From Planctomycetota bacterium (lineage in GTDB: Bacteria; Planctomycetota; UBA1135; JADKAF01): a DNA stretch of 64,000 nt. Positions within the stretch are counted from its first letter, which is position 1; every line of letters starts with the position of its first letter. This document shows, in pieces, positions 33,242 through 42,471 of the stretch. A model generated the notes under the pieces. The model searched no databases. It worked only from the letters and a program-made list of their open reading frames with translations, and was not told the DNA's origin. Location of the stretch: NCBI GenBank assembly GCA_016719295.1, contig JADKAF010000001.1, positions 6,200,001-6,264,000 on the forward strand. The letters are read 5' to 3'. The position numbers were made by a program, and so were the translations under genes.

Positions 33242-36121
33242 ATGCCTTCTCCGATCTTGCGGTCGAGCTTCGCCTGCCTCGCGCTCGCCGCCGCTGGCCT
33301 CGCTCAAGAGCCGTCCCTCACCGCGTCGCTCGCCACCTCGCGCGTGCTCCTCAAGTACGCGGCCTTCGATCCCGCTCTCGGGGCTCCGCCCGTCCCCGCG
33401 GCGCTCGCGGCGGCGGACGACATCCGCCTTTGGATCGTCCAGCTGGCGGGTCGGCCGACCGAGGCGATGCGCGCCGCGCTTCGCGCCTGCGGGGTGCAGG
33501 TGCACGGCTACCTCCCCGAGAACTGCTATCTCGCGCGCGCCGAAGCCGCGGCGATCGCGCGGGCTTCCGCGCTCGACTCCGTGCGCGGCATCGCGCCCTT
33601 CGCGCCGGCGTTCCGCCTCGATCCGCAGCTCGTCGCCGAGCATCTCGCCGGCATCCAAGCGCCGACGCGCCGCTACAACCTCGTCGTCGTCGACAAGCGC
33701 ACTGACAAGCCCGCGCTCCTCGCGCGCCTGCGCGCGATCGGCGCCGAGATCGATCACGAGCAGCCCGGCAGCCTCCTCGTCACCGCGACGCTCGACGGCG
33801 CGCAGCTCTTGCAGGCCGCGCGCTTCGACGAGGTGCAGTGGATCGACCTCTGGAGCGCGCCCGAGACCGACATGGACAACGCGCGCATCCAAGGCGGCGC
33901 GAACTACATCGAGGGCCTCGGGGGCTACACCGGCCAAGGTGTCAACGGACACATCTACGAAGGCATCGAGCTCTCGCATCCCGACTTCACCATCACGCCG
34001 ACGCCGGTCGGCTCCTGCAGCACGGCCGACACGCACGGCCACTGCACCGGCGGCATCGTCTTCGGCAACGGCACGAGCTCGCCGCAAGCACGAGGCATGG
34101 CGCCGAGCGCTCGCCCGTTCTTCACCAACTACTCGTGCGTGAACGCCGGCCTCTCGCGCTGGCAGGTCGTGCAGCAGCTCGTCACGCAGCACGATGTGAT
34201 GTTCACCACGGCGTCGTGGGGCGGCGCGCGCGTGCGCACCTACACCTCGGTCTCGGCCGACACCGACGACATCATCTTCGACCACGACATCGTCTGGTCG
34301 AACTCGCAGTCGAACGCCGGCAACCAGGACTCGCGCCCCGAGGCCTGGGCGAAGAACATCATCTCGATCGGCGGCGTCCAGCACTTCAACAACAGCAACC
34401 CCGCCGATGACTCCTGGGCCGCGGGCGGCGGCAGCACGGGGCCCGCCGCGGATCTGCGCATCAAGCCCGACCTCTCGGCCTACTACGATTCGATCCTCTG
34501 CTCCGACCTGCAGGGCGCCGCAGGCTACTCCGCGGGCAACTTCACGACGGGCTTCGGCGGCACCTCGGGTGCGACGCCGATCGTCACCGGGCACAACGCG
34601 CTGGCGCTGCAGCTCTTCACCGACGGAGTCTTCGGGAACACGCTGCGCGTCCCCGGTGGCACGCGCTTCCAGAATCGCCCGCATGCCGCGACGCTGAAGG
34701 CGCTGCAGATCGCGCATGCGACGCAGTACTCCTTCACCGCCGGCAGCACGGACAACCGCCGCGAGCACGTGGGCTGGGGCTTCCCGAGCCTGCGCTCGAT
34801 GTGGGATCGCCGCGGCAAGACGATCATCGTGGACGAGACGGACGTGCTGCTGCAGGGACAGACGCAGCGCTACAACATGACCGTCAACGCCGGAGAGCCC
34901 GAGCTCAAGATCGCGCTCTGCTTCCGCGATCCCGCGGGCTCGCCCACGGCGGCGCAGGCGACGATCAACAACCTCTCGCTGCGCGTCACGAGCCCGAGCG
35001 GCCAGGTCTACTGGGGCAACGCCGGCCTCACCCTGGGCAACTGGTCGACGCTCGGCGGCAGCGAGGACACGCGCGACACCGTCGAGTGCGTCCTGTTGCA
35101 GAACCCGGCGGCGGGCACCTGGCAGGTCGATGTGATCGCGACGCTCATCGCGCAGGACGCGCACGTCGCGACGAGTGGCGTCGTCGATGCCGCGTTCGGC
35201 CTGGTCGCCGTCGGTCCCGTCGGCTCGGGCACCGGCGGTCAGCCGGGGCGCTTCTCGACCTTCGGTCAGAGCTGCGCGGGCTCCGTGATCGGCGCTCCGG
35301 GCGTCTGCGCCGAGCTCAACACCGGCGGCTTCACCGCCGTGACGATGCGCAACAGCACGGGCTACGCGTACGAGGTCACGCCGACCAGCGCGCTCTCGAT
35401 CGAAGCGATCGACCTCTACTTCGCGTCGCGCAGCGGCGCCGCCGAGGTGCTGCAAGGCGGCATCTATCTGCCCGGAGTCGGAGGCGCGCCCGCGACGCAG
35501 GTTCGAACCGGCACGTTCTCGATCGGCACGACCGCCGGCTGGAGCACCTGCGTGCTGAACGCGCCGTTCCAGGCGACGCCGGGGCAGCCCTTCTTCCTTT
35601 ACTTCATGACCAATCCCACCGGGCCGAGCGCCTACTACCAGACCGGCGGGACCGATGTCGCGTACTACCGCTTCGAGGCGGGGGCCTGGGGCACGCGCAC
35701 GACGGGGCGCTTCGCGTTCTCCTGGCGCCTGCGCTGCCCGGGCTCGCGCCTCGCGCCCGTCCTCGGCAGCAGCGGTCTGCCCGAGGTGAACCGCAGCTTC
35801 AACGTCACGCTGGCAAACGCGCTCCCGAGCACGCCGGTGGTGCTGTTCATCGGCTTCGACGACACGAGCTGGAACGGCCTGCCGCTGCCCTTCTCGTTGG
35901 CCGGGCTCAACGCGCCGGGCTGCAGCATCTACGTGCCCTCGGACGTGCTGGCGACCGCGAGCTCGAACGCCGGCGGCGGTGCGTCGCTGCCCATCGCCAT
36001 CCCGGACGATCCGCTCTTGATCGGCGCCGAGGCCTTCGTGCAGTACCTCGTCGTGGACCCGGGCGCGAACGGCCTCGGGCTCGCGACGACGAACGGCGGT
36101 GCCGTGGTGATCGGCGGATAG
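33242..36121 (+). CDS. Subtilase-like (S8) secreted protein with altered catalytic Asp and C-terminal beta domains
   Basis: 959 residues. The ATG at 33242 follows GGAGGATCC and yields a signal peptide ending AAAGLAQE. A propeptide-like region runs to about 210. The S8 domain has His265 in DTHGHCTGG, Asn in WSNSQSNAGN and Ser442 in GGTSGATPIVTGH. The usual Asp motif reads GQGVNGHIYEGIELSHPDF, with Tyr239-Glu240 where Asp-Thr/Ser is expected. Activity is therefore doubtful or needs another acid. A jelly-roll P-like domain follows (about 535-655), then a domain starting FSTFGQSC, and finally the shared C-terminal domain (about 840-959, PVLGSSGLPEVNRSFNV). Likely extracellular. Confidence 0.85.
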   Translation: MPSPILRSSFACLALAAAGLAQEPSLTASLATSRVLLKYAAFDPALGAPPVPAALAAADDIRLWIVQLAGRPTEAMRAALRACGVQVHGYLPENCYLARAEAAAIARASALDSVRGIAPFAPAFRLDPQLVAEHLAGIQAPTRRYNLVVVDKRTDKPALLARLRAIGAEIDHEQPGSLLVTATLDGAQLLQAARFDEVQWIDLWSAPETDMDNARIQGGANYIEGLGGYTGQGVNGHIYEGIELSHPDFTITPTPVGSCSTADTHGHCTGGIVFGNGTSSPQARGMAPSARPFFTNYSCVNAGLSRWQVVQQLVTQHDVMFTTASWGGARVRTYTSVSADTDDIIFDHDIVWSNSQSNAGNQDSRPEAWAKNIISIGGVQHFNNSNPADDSWAAGGGSTGPAADLRIKPDLSAYYDSILCSDLQGAAGYSAGNFTTGFGGTSGATPIVTGHNALALQLFTDGVFGNTLRVPGGTRFQNRPHAATLKALQIAHATQYSFTAGSTDNRREHVGWGFPSLRSMWDRRGKTIIVDETDVLLQGQTQRYNMTVNAGEPELKIALCFRDPAGSPTAAQATINNLSLRVTSPSGQVYWGNAGLTLGNWSTLGGSEDTRDTVECVLLQNPAAGTWQVDVIATLIAQDAHVATSGVVDAAFGLVAVGPVGSGTGGQPGRFSTFGQSCAGSVIGAPGVCAELNTGGFTAVTMRNSTGYAYEVTPTSALSIEAIDLYFASRSGAAEVLQGGIYLPGVGGAPATQVRTGTFSIGTTAGWSTCVLNAPFQATPGQPFFLYFMTNPTGPSAYYQTGGTDVAYYRFEAGAWGTRTTGRFAFSWRLRCPGSRLAPVLGSSGLPEVNRSFNVTLANALPSTPVVLFIGFDDTSWNGLPLPFSLAGLNAPGCSIYVPSDVLATASSNAGGGASLPIAIPDDPLLIGAEAFVQYLVVDPGANGLGLATTNGGAVVIGG

Positions 36122-36237
36122 CGCGCGCCGCAGCTCCGCTAGGAGATCGCAAGTCGGCGCCGCCCTCCGAGCCCGGCGCTGCGAAGCGAGAAAGAGCTTG
36201 GCGCTCCTTCCGAGGCGGGGCTAGCTTCGCCCAGGTG

Positions 36238-36263
36238 GGCCGGGGACGACGTCGTCCCCGGCC
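36238..36263 (+). terminator. Perfect 26-bp palindrome upstream of the small secreted protein gene
   Basis: GGCCGGGGACGAC is followed directly by its exact complement. It lies 117 bp after the subtilase stop and 34 bp before the next ATG. It is followed by GGCTTTCCCC. It could be the subtilase terminator or an operator for the next gene. Its closeness to the start codon leaves both options open. Confidence 0.5.
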
Positions 36264-36296
36264 GGCTTTCCCCACTGCGACTCGAGGCATCCCCCC

Positions 36297-36728
36297 ATGC
36301 TCAAGTTCGTCACCGCGGCCCTCGCTGCGCTCGCTCTTTCTTCGTTCGCCTCTGCTCAGAGCTGCTCCGATCTCAGCATCAGCGGCAGCGGCGCTTCCGG
36401 CGGCACCGTGACCGTCGGAGTCTCCGGCGCTCCGGTCAACGCGCCGACCTTCCTCTTCATCGGCCAGCAGACGGGCTCGACCTCGATCGCCGTCGGCCCC
36501 TTCGGCACGCTCGATCTCGGGCTCGCCGCGCCGTTCGGCGTCTTCGCCTTCGGCTCCACGGATCTCACCGGCAACCTCTCCCTGTCGGTCCAGATCCCGA
36601 ACGTCCCGATCCCGCAGCCGGTGACGGTGTTCCTGCAGGCGACGAGCCTCGGCATCCGCATCAACCGCAATGGCCCGCCGACCGTGGGCTTCTGCACCTC
36701 GGACGTCGAGAGCCTGACGCTCGGCTGA
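36297..36728 (+). CDS. Small secreted protein, stand-alone form of the shared C-terminal domain
   Basis: 143 residues from the ATG at 36297. Residues 1-20 form a signal peptide (FVTAALAALALSSFASAQS). The mature part is a single beta-rich domain: CSDLSISGSGASGGTVTVG, NAPTFLFIGQQTGSTSIAV, LDLGLAAPFGVFAFG, IPNVPIPQPVTVFLQATSL. The order of strands matches the last 120 residues of the subtilase-like protein encoded just upstream (TPVVLFIGFDDTSW, LPIAIPDDPLLIGAEAFVQ). Only two cysteines beyond the signal are present (Cys22 and one near the C-terminus), which could pair. Function unknown. A strong terminator follows. Confidence 0.8.
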   Translation: MLKFVTAALAALALSSFASAQSCSDLSISGSGASGGTVTVGVSGAPVNAPTFLFIGQQTGSTSIAVGPFGTLDLGLAAPFGVFAFGSTDLTGNLSLSVQIPNVPIPQPVTVFLQATSLGIRINRNGPPTVGFCTSDVESLTLG

Positions 36729-36753
36729 TCTCGAGCCGGTCGATCGATGCCGC

Positions 36754-36798
36754 GAGGGCGTCGGGTCCAGCGACCCGGCGCCCTCGCTGCTTTTTCTT
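36754..36798 (+). terminator. Rho-independent terminator
   Basis: GAGGGCGTCGGGT pairs with ACCCGGCGCCCTC over a 6-nt loop, followed by GCTGCTTTTTCTT. This is the clearest intrinsic terminator in the window. It closes the small secreted protein gene 25 bp after its stop. Confidence 0.85.
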
Positions 36799-36852
36799 GC
36801 GCGCGTCGTCGTTCGCTTCCCTCGCGAGCCGCTCGTGAGCGATGCTCTTGGC

Positions 36853-39141
36853 ATGCGCTCCGTTTCGCGCAGCTCTCGAGAGCTCGTCGGTCTCGTCCTC
36901 GGCGCGTCCATCCTCACAGCGCAGGCGCACGCGGCGCTGCGGCCTCGCGACGACGAAGCGCTCGAGCTCGTCCTGCGCGCAGGGCCGGAAGCGCGGCCCG
37001 TCGCGGGGCTGCGCGTCATGCTCGGCGAGCGAGCGACGACGAGCGGGCCCGACGGGATCGCGCGCTTCGAAGGCGTGATCGCGGGCTCGCATCGCGTGGT
37101 GATCGCCGCGCTCGGCTTCGAGCGCTGGGAGGGTCTCCTCGAGATCAAGGAGGGTGCGCGCGAGCGCATCGGCGTCCCGCTGGTTCCCGAACGACTGGTG
37201 CGCGTCACGGGGCGCGTCGTCCTGCGCGAGCTCGGCGTAGCGATCGCCGGTGCGCGCGTCCGCTTGCTGCCGCTCGAAGTGCGCTCCGCGGTGCGCGGGT
37301 CGCTGGAGCTCGCGTCGGATTGGGAAGGGCGCTTCGCGTTGCTCGACGTTCCGGCCGGGCGCTATCGCGCGGAGCTCCAGGCGCCGGGCTGCCTGCGTGC
37401 ACAGCAAGAGCTGGAGCTCGGTGGAGCGCCGAGAGAGCTGGTGCTCGAGCTCGAGCAGGAGATCGCACGCGCGGTACTCGAGGTCGAGGTCGTCGACGAT
37501 GCCGGCGCTCCCGTGGCGGCCGCGGAGCTGCTCTTGTCCGAAGCGCCGGGCAGCGGCGAGATCCGCCGCGGCACGTCGGGCGCGGATGGGCGGTGCTCGT
37601 TTCCGGACCTCCTCGTCGCGCTGCGGAACGTCGCCGCGAGCGATGGCCGGCTCCGCGCTTCGCGTCGCGAAGTCCTGCTCCACGCGAGCTCGCTCGGGCA
37701 TCGCCCGGCCTTCGTCGCGGTAGCGCTGGAGGAAGAACGGCGCATCCGCCTCGTGCTCGCGCGGCTCGGCGAAGTGCTCGAGCGCGAGCCGAACGACCTG
37801 CCGGAGCGCGCGCAGGAGATCGAGCCGGGGCAGTCCGCGCGCTTCCGCATCGCGAAGCGCGGCGATCACGACTGGTTCGCGCTGCGCTTGCCGGAGGCAG
37901 GCCAGCTCGAGCTGCGCTTCGGCGGTGCCGCGGGCTGCGATGTCCACGTGGAGGTCCGCGACGAGCAGGGGCAGAGAGTGGCCGCACGTGGGGCTTCGCG
38001 CGGCAAGGAAGTCACGGAGAGCTGGGCGCTACAAGCGGGTCTCTATCGGCTGCGCTTCTCCGACTGGGGCGACGACGAGGTCCACGCCGTCGAGCAGCGC
38101 TTCGTCACGCGGGTCGCGCTGGACCGACCTCGGCCGCTCGCCGTCGGACCTCTGCGCCTCGAGCCCGGTGGCGTCCTGCGCGCGGCCTGGGGAAGCGCGG
38201 AGGAGCCGCTCCGCGCGAGCTTCGCGTTGGCGCAGCCCGCGGTCGTGCGCTTCGCGTCGAGCGCGGCGCCGGCGCCGCGGCGCCTGCAGCTGCGCTCGCG
38301 TGCGGCGTCGTTCGACGACGCCTTCGCGGTGGCACCGGCGGGCGGAGCGCTCGTCGCCGAGAGCTGGCTCCCCGCCGGCGAGTACGAGCTCGCGCTGCTG
38401 CTGCTCGAGAGCTCCGCGCCCTCCGCGCCGCTCTTGGAGCTACGCTGCGACGCGATCGCTTGCAGCTCGCGCGCCGAGCCGCGCCCGCTCGCGCTCGAGT
38501 CGCTGGTCGTCGCGGGAGGCGTGCCGCACACGGAGCTCGACGCCTATCGGATCGCGTTGCCGAGCGCGGGAGTGCTGCGCGTACGCGCGTCCACGCGCGG
38601 TCGCCAGAGCCTGCGCGTGATCGGCGCCGATGGCGCGCTTCTCGCGGCCGCCTCCAGCGATGCGGGCGGACGCTGCGCCGCCGTGGCGTCGATCGAAGGC
38701 GCGGGCGAAGTCCGCGTCGAGCTGGGCGCGGACGAGCTCGAGGCCTGGGGCCCGGTTGGTGCGCTCCTGCGCACGGAGTGGCTGCCTTGCGAGGAAGCGG
38801 AGCTCGGCGGTCGCGACGACGAAGCGCCGCTCGCGACGCCGCTCGAGCTACCGGCGGTGCTCGCCGGCAATCTCGTGCCTCGCGGAGACGTCGATCGCGT
38901 GCGCCTCGACTTCGAGCGCGCGGGAGTGCTCGTGCTGGAAGGCGTCGCCGCGGTGCCGCTCGACGTGCGCGTGCGCGCCTCGAACGGCAGCGAGGTGAGC
39001 CGGGCGCGTTTCGATCCGCTGGGGGAGGAGCTCGCGCTCGCGCTGCCAGCAGGCTCGCACGCGCTGGAGATCCGCGCGCTCGATGCGAGCGCTTGGAGCG
39101 CCGCGGGCTATCGCTTGCGGGTGCGGAGGAAGGGCGAGTGA
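36853..39141 (+). CDS. Secreted protein with carboxypeptidase-regulatory-like and PPC-like domains
   Basis: 762 residues from the ATG at 36853 (GTG at 36835 is an alternative). The signal peptide ends TAQAHAALR. Three beta-sandwich domains of the carboxypeptidase regulatory type follow (about residues 30-110, 115-205, 215-300). Examples are ATTSGPDGIARFEGVIAGS, ASDWEGRFALLDVPAGRYR and RGTSGADGRCSFPDLL. From about 310 there is a PPC-like domain, LEREPNDLPERAQEIEPGQ then GDHDWFALRLPEAGQLELR. The rest is beta-rich, with a second PPC-like copy near 660-740 (LPAVLAGNLVPRGDVDRVR). No catalytic domain is seen. A periplasmic or surface carbohydrate-binding scaffold is inferred. Confidence 0.75.
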   Translation: MRSVSRSSRELVGLVLGASILTAQAHAALRPRDDEALELVLRAGPEARPVAGLRVMLGERATTSGPDGIARFEGVIAGSHRVVIAALGFERWEGLLEIKEGARERIGVPLVPERLVRVTGRVVLRELGVAIAGARVRLLPLEVRSAVRGSLELASDWEGRFALLDVPAGRYRAELQAPGCLRAQQELELGGAPRELVLELEQEIARAVLEVEVVDDAGAPVAAAELLLSEAPGSGEIRRGTSGADGRCSFPDLLVALRNVAASDGRLRASRREVLLHASSLGHRPAFVAVALEEERRIRLVLARLGEVLEREPNDLPERAQEIEPGQSARFRIAKRGDHDWFALRLPEAGQLELRFGGAAGCDVHVEVRDEQGQRVAARGASRGKEVTESWALQAGLYRLRFSDWGDDEVHAVEQRFVTRVALDRPRPLAVGPLRLEPGGVLRAAWGSAEEPLRASFALAQPAVVRFASSAAPAPRRLQLRSRAASFDDAFAVAPAGGALVAESWLPAGEYELALLLLESSAPSAPLLELRCDAIACSSRAEPRPLALESLVVAGGVPHTELDAYRIALPSAGVLRVRASTRGRQSLRVIGADGALLAAASSDAGGRCAAVASIEGAGEVRVELGADELEAWGPVGALLRTEWLPCEEAELGGRDDEAPLATPLELPAVLAGNLVPRGDVDRVRLDFERAGVLVLEGVAAVPLDVRVRASNGSEVSRARFDPLGEELALALPAGSHALEIRALDASAWSAAGYRLRVRRKGE

Positions 39142-39232
39142 GCTCGCGCCGCGCCCGCGCGGAGACCTGACAAGCGCGAGCGGAAACCGTAGCTTGCCCC
39201 CGGTTCTCCTCGGCTCGAACTCACGCGCGTCC

Positions 39233-40138
39233 ATGCGACCGACCATCACCCAGCTCGAGTACTTCGTCGCCGTGGCGCGCCGCCTCTCCTTCCGCGGCGC
39301 GGCGGAGGAGGTGCACGCCACGCAGCCCGCGATCAGCGCGCAGATCCAGAAGCTCGAGGCGATCTGGAAGGTGCAGCTCTTCGAGCGCGATCGGCGACGG
39401 GTGCTCCTGACGCCCATCGGCGAGCGGCTGGCAGAGGCGAGCAAGAAGCTGCTCGCGGAGCTCGACGATCTCTCCGCGCTGACGCAAGCGACCAAGGCCA
39501 CCTTGCAGGGGAGCTTGCGCCTCGGCGTGATCCCGACCGTGGCGCCCTACGTCCTGCCGCGCGTCTTCGATGCGCTGCGCGACGCGCATCCCGATCTCGC
39601 GCTCGCGGTGCGCGAAGGCCCGACGCAGCTCCTGCTGCGCATGCTGCGCGAGGGCGAGCTCGATCTGCTGCTGCTCGCGATCGACGTCGATCTCGGCTCG
39701 GTCGAGACCTTGGCGCTCTTCGATGACGCCTTCCTCGCGGTGCTGCCGAAGAAGCACGCTCTCGCGCGGAAACGCGAGGTCTCGCTCGAGGCCTTCTCCG
39801 CGGAGGACGTGCTGCTGCTCGACGAAGGTCACTGCTTGAGCTTGCAGGCGCAGGACCTCTGCCGCCGCGCGGGCTCCTCCTCGCGCTTCGACCTGCGCGC
39901 GACGAGCCTCGTGACCTTGGTGCAGCTCGTCGGCGCCGGGCAAGGAGTGACCTTGATCCCCGAGATGGCGCAGAGCGACCTCGGGCGCACGCCGGGGATC
40001 GCGCTGCGCGCGTTCGCGAAGCCGACTCCGAGCCGCCGCATCGGCCTCGCGTGGCGGTCGGGCTCGCCGCGCGCGCAGGCCTTCCGCGCGCTCGGCGAGC
40101 TCATCGAGGCGCGCACGCGGCCCGAGAGCGATAGCTGA
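39233..40138 (+). CDS. oxyR: OxyR-type LysR regulator of the peroxide response
   Basis: 301 residues from the ATG at 39233. The LysR helix-turn-helix lies at residues 1-60 (TITQLEYFVAVARRLSFRG, AAEEVHATQPAISAQIQKL). The effector domain holds the redox pair of OxyR: Cys201 and Cys210 in GHCLSLQAQDLC, with the same spacing as Cys199/Cys208 in Escherichia coli. These form a disulfide on peroxide exposure and switch the protein to an activator. The end (GQGVTLIPEMAQSDL) is typical. No catalase or peroxiredoxin gene is adjacent; the di-heme peroxidase gene lies 22 kb away and could be a target (inference). Confidence 0.93.
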   Translation: MRPTITQLEYFVAVARRLSFRGAAEEVHATQPAISAQIQKLEAIWKVQLFERDRRRVLLTPIGERLAEASKKLLAELDDLSALTQATKATLQGSLRLGVIPTVAPYVLPRVFDALRDAHPDLALAVREGPTQLLLRMLREGELDLLLLAIDVDLGSVETLALFDDAFLAVLPKKHALARKREVSLEAFSAEDVLLLDEGHCLSLQAQDLCRRAGSSSRFDLRATSLVTLVQLVGAGQGVTLIPEMAQSDLGRTPGIALRAFAKPTPSRRIGLAWRSGSPRAQAFRALGELIEARTRPESDS

Positions 40139-40165
40139 GCTCTCGCTCTCCGCGGCGCGCGACGC

Positions 40166-41233
40166 TCAGAAGACGACGCGGCCGATCGGATTGGTGAAGC
40201 GCGTGGCGCCCGAGAGCGGGTCCAGCGTCAGGCTCTGGAAATAGACGCTCTGTCCGCGGAGCTCCGGTTGGTTCGGCACCGCGAAGCTCCTCGTCGCGTT
40301 CCCGCTCGCATCGAGCGCGCCCGAATCGAGGAGCTGCGCGAGGCCGAAGTCGATGCGCACCGTGCCGGTCGCTCCGAGCGGCAAGTAGGTCGCGCCTGGG
40401 CTCAGGAACTGGGCGAAGAGATGCCCAGCGCCGCCGCGCGAGTGCTGGAAGCTGATCGACTGGCCGCGGAAAGGAACCGTCGCGTCGAGCGTCGCCGGCG
40501 AGGGGATCGCCGCGATCGAACTCGTGGTGAAGGGCAGCGTCCCGAGCGACGCGCTCGCCGCGCCGGTGGCGAGGTCGATCGTGTGGATGGTGGTGAACAG
40601 GCCGGCGTAGAGAACTCCGTTCTCGTCGAAGTCGAGGCCGCCGACACCCGACCAGCTCACACCGAGCGCACCGACGATCGTGAGCGCGCCGGTGAGCGGA
40701 TCCACGGTGACCAACGAGTCGTTGCCGTTGTCGATGGCGTAGAGCACTCCGGTCGATGGATCCAGGGCCAGGCCGCCGATGCTGATCGCGGCACCGCTCG
40801 CGTACGCGAGCGGTGTGCCCGCGGACCACGTGCCGTCGAAGTCGATGCGGTAGAGCGTGTCGTCGCCCGTCGGCGGATCGAGCACGATCCAGAGGAAGTC
40901 CTCGCCGAAGCTGAAGCTCATGCCGCCGACCGAGGTGGTCGTGAATGGGACCGCCGCCACCAAGGTCGACACGCCGTCGTCGAGCCAGAAGAAGCCCGTG
41001 GGCGTGCTGCCCGACGGCGCGCTCGCGACGTACCAGCCATCGTCGGGGCCGCTGAGCTCGATGCCGCGGATGAAGTTGCCGCTCAGCGGATGGAGGAAGC
41101 TCGCACCGGCCGGGCTCGACGTGTCGAAGCGGTGCAGCGCGTCGGGCGTGGGACCGATGTTCACGGCGGCGAAGTCGCCGGCGCTCGCGGGAACGGCGCA
41201 CAACGCCGCGCAGAGCGGGAGGAGTAGGCGCAT
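40166..41233 (-). CDS. Secreted beta-propeller-like protein with the shared C-terminal domain
   Basis: 355 residues from the ATG at 41233. The signal peptide is CAALCAVPASA. Residues 20-240 are blade-like repeats with short-turn motifs: YRIDFDGTWSAG, IGGLALDPSTGVLYAIDNG, LVTVDPLTGALTIVGALG, GGLDFDENGVLYAGLF, IHTIDLATGAASASLG. The last 110 residues form a separate beta domain (ATLDATVPFRGQSISFQHS, SFAVPNQPELRGQSVYFQS, LTLDPLSGATRFTNPIG) that resembles the ends of the subtilase-like and peroxidase proteins. Probably secreted. It is convergent with oxyR at 27 bp. Confidence 0.78.
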   Translation of the reverse strand: MRLLLPLCAALCAVPASAGDFAAVNIGPTPDALHRFDTSSPAGASFLHPLSGNFIRGIELSGPDDGWYVASAPSGSTPTGFFWLDDGVSTLVAAVPFTTTSVGGMSFSFGEDFLWIVLDPPTGDDTLYRIDFDGTWSAGTPLAYASGAAISIGGLALDPSTGVLYAIDNGNDSLVTVDPLTGALTIVGALGVSWSGVGGLDFDENGVLYAGLFTTIHTIDLATGAASASLGTLPFTTSSIAAIPSPATLDATVPFRGQSISFQHSRGGAGHLFAQFLSPGATYLPLGATGTVRIDFGLAQLLDSGALDASGNATRSFAVPNQPELRGQSVYFQSLTLDPLSGATRFTNPIGRVVF

Positions 41234-41367
41234 GGTTGAGATTCCAAGGTGGAGAGCGAGAGAGTATCCCCGCGAGCGAAGCTGCGCGCCAAGTGCCGGG
41301 AGCGCGATCTCCTTACCCGCGATGGATGCAAGGCCGCGGGGCCATTCGCTGGCTCCCGCGCGGCGCG

Positions 41368-42471
41368 CTACGCCGGCGCCGAGCCCAATGCCGACACCGC
41401 GAGCCCGCCGTGCCGCGTCGTGAAGAGCCTCTTCAGCGGAACGCCCACGGCGCGGGCCAGACGGAGATCGTGGGCGAGGAGCACCAAGCGCCAGCCCGGC
41501 CCGAGCTGCTGGAAGCGGTGGCCGAGCGACTGATAGAGCACGCGGAGATCGCCGCCGCCGGCGATGCGCTTGCCGAAGGGCGGGTTGCAGACGAGGACGC
41601 CGCGCTCGGGGGCGTCCTGTGGCTTCGCGAGCCAGGGATGCGCGCTGAAGGCCGAGGCGCGGACTTCGAGGTGCGCGGCGACGCCCGCGCGCTCGGCGTT
41701 CGCTCGCGCATGCTCGGCGGAGAGCTCGTCGCGGTCGGAGGCGCGGATCGGCCCCGTGCGCGGTGGGGCGAAGCTCGGCCCCGGTGTTCCTTCGGGGAGC
41801 ACCGGGGCGCGCAGCGCACCGGGCGCGATGCCGTGAGCCAGTCGCGCCGCCTCGATCGCGATCGTCCCCGAGCCGCAGAAGGGATCGAAGAAGGCCTCGT
41901 CGTCGCGCCAGCCGGAGGCGAGCACGAGCGCGTGCGCCAAGTCCTCGCGCAGCGGGGCCTTGCCCATCGCGAGGCGATAGCCGCGGCGATGCAGCGGCGT
42001 CGCCGCGGGATCGAGCGAGATCGTGCAGACGTCGGAGAAGAAGCGCACCGCGTAGCACGGCAGCTCCGCGTCGCGCGGCGGCTCCTCGGCTTGGCGCGGA
42101 TCCTCGAGCGCGCGCGCGAGGCCGGCGCGGAAGTGCCGCTCGATGGCGGAGGTGTGATACACGCGCGAGTGCCGCGCGCTGGCGCGCACGTGGAACGTCT
42201 GGCCTCGCGGCAGCCAGCCCGCGGGATCGAGCTCGGCCACCTTGCGCTCGAGCTCGCCGAGCGCCCGGCAACGGAACTTGTCGCAGCGCCGCAGCACATG
42301 CGAGGCCGTGCCGAGCCAGCGCAGCGCGCAGCCGAGCAGCTCGCGCGAGCCCGTGAACTCGACGCCGCCCGGGACCACCTGCGGCGTCGCGCCGAGCCGG
42401 GTCAGCTCACCGGCGAGCAGCGGTTCCAATCCGGGGGCGCACGCCGCGAAGAGCTCGAGTTCCTCCTGCAT
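41368..42471 (-). CDS. rlmL: RlmL-type 23S rRNA guanine N2-methyltransferase (THUMP + methylase)
   Basis: 367 residues from the ATG at 42471. The N-terminal 160 residues are the ferredoxin-like/THUMP RNA-binding part (LFAACAPGLEPLLAGELTR). The methyltransferase domain holds the S-adenosylmethionine site DPFCGSGTIAIEAARLAHG and the catalytic NPPFGKR. RlmL modifies G2445 of 23S rRNA in Escherichia coli. The second domain of the E. coli protein (RlmK) is absent here, as in many bacteria. A close paralogue acting on another RNA cannot be excluded. It diverges from kptA, about 100 bp apart. Confidence 0.88.
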   Translation of the reverse strand: MQEELELFAACAPGLEPLLAGELTRLGATPQVVPGGVEFTGSRELLGCALRWLGTASHVLRRCDKFRCRALGELERKVAELDPAGWLPRGQTFHVRASARHSRVYHTSAIERHFRAGLARALEDPRQAEEPPRDAELPCYAVRFFSDVCTISLDPAATPLHRRGYRLAMGKAPLREDLAHALVLASGWRDDEAFFDPFCGSGTIAIEAARLAHGIAPGALRAPVLPEGTPGPSFAPPRTGPIRASDRDELSAEHARANAERAGVAAHLEVRASAFSAHPWLAKPQDAPERGVLVCNPPFGKRIAGGGDLRVLYQSLGHRFQQLGPGWRLVLLAHDLRLARAVGVPLKRLFTTRHGGLAVSALGSAPA

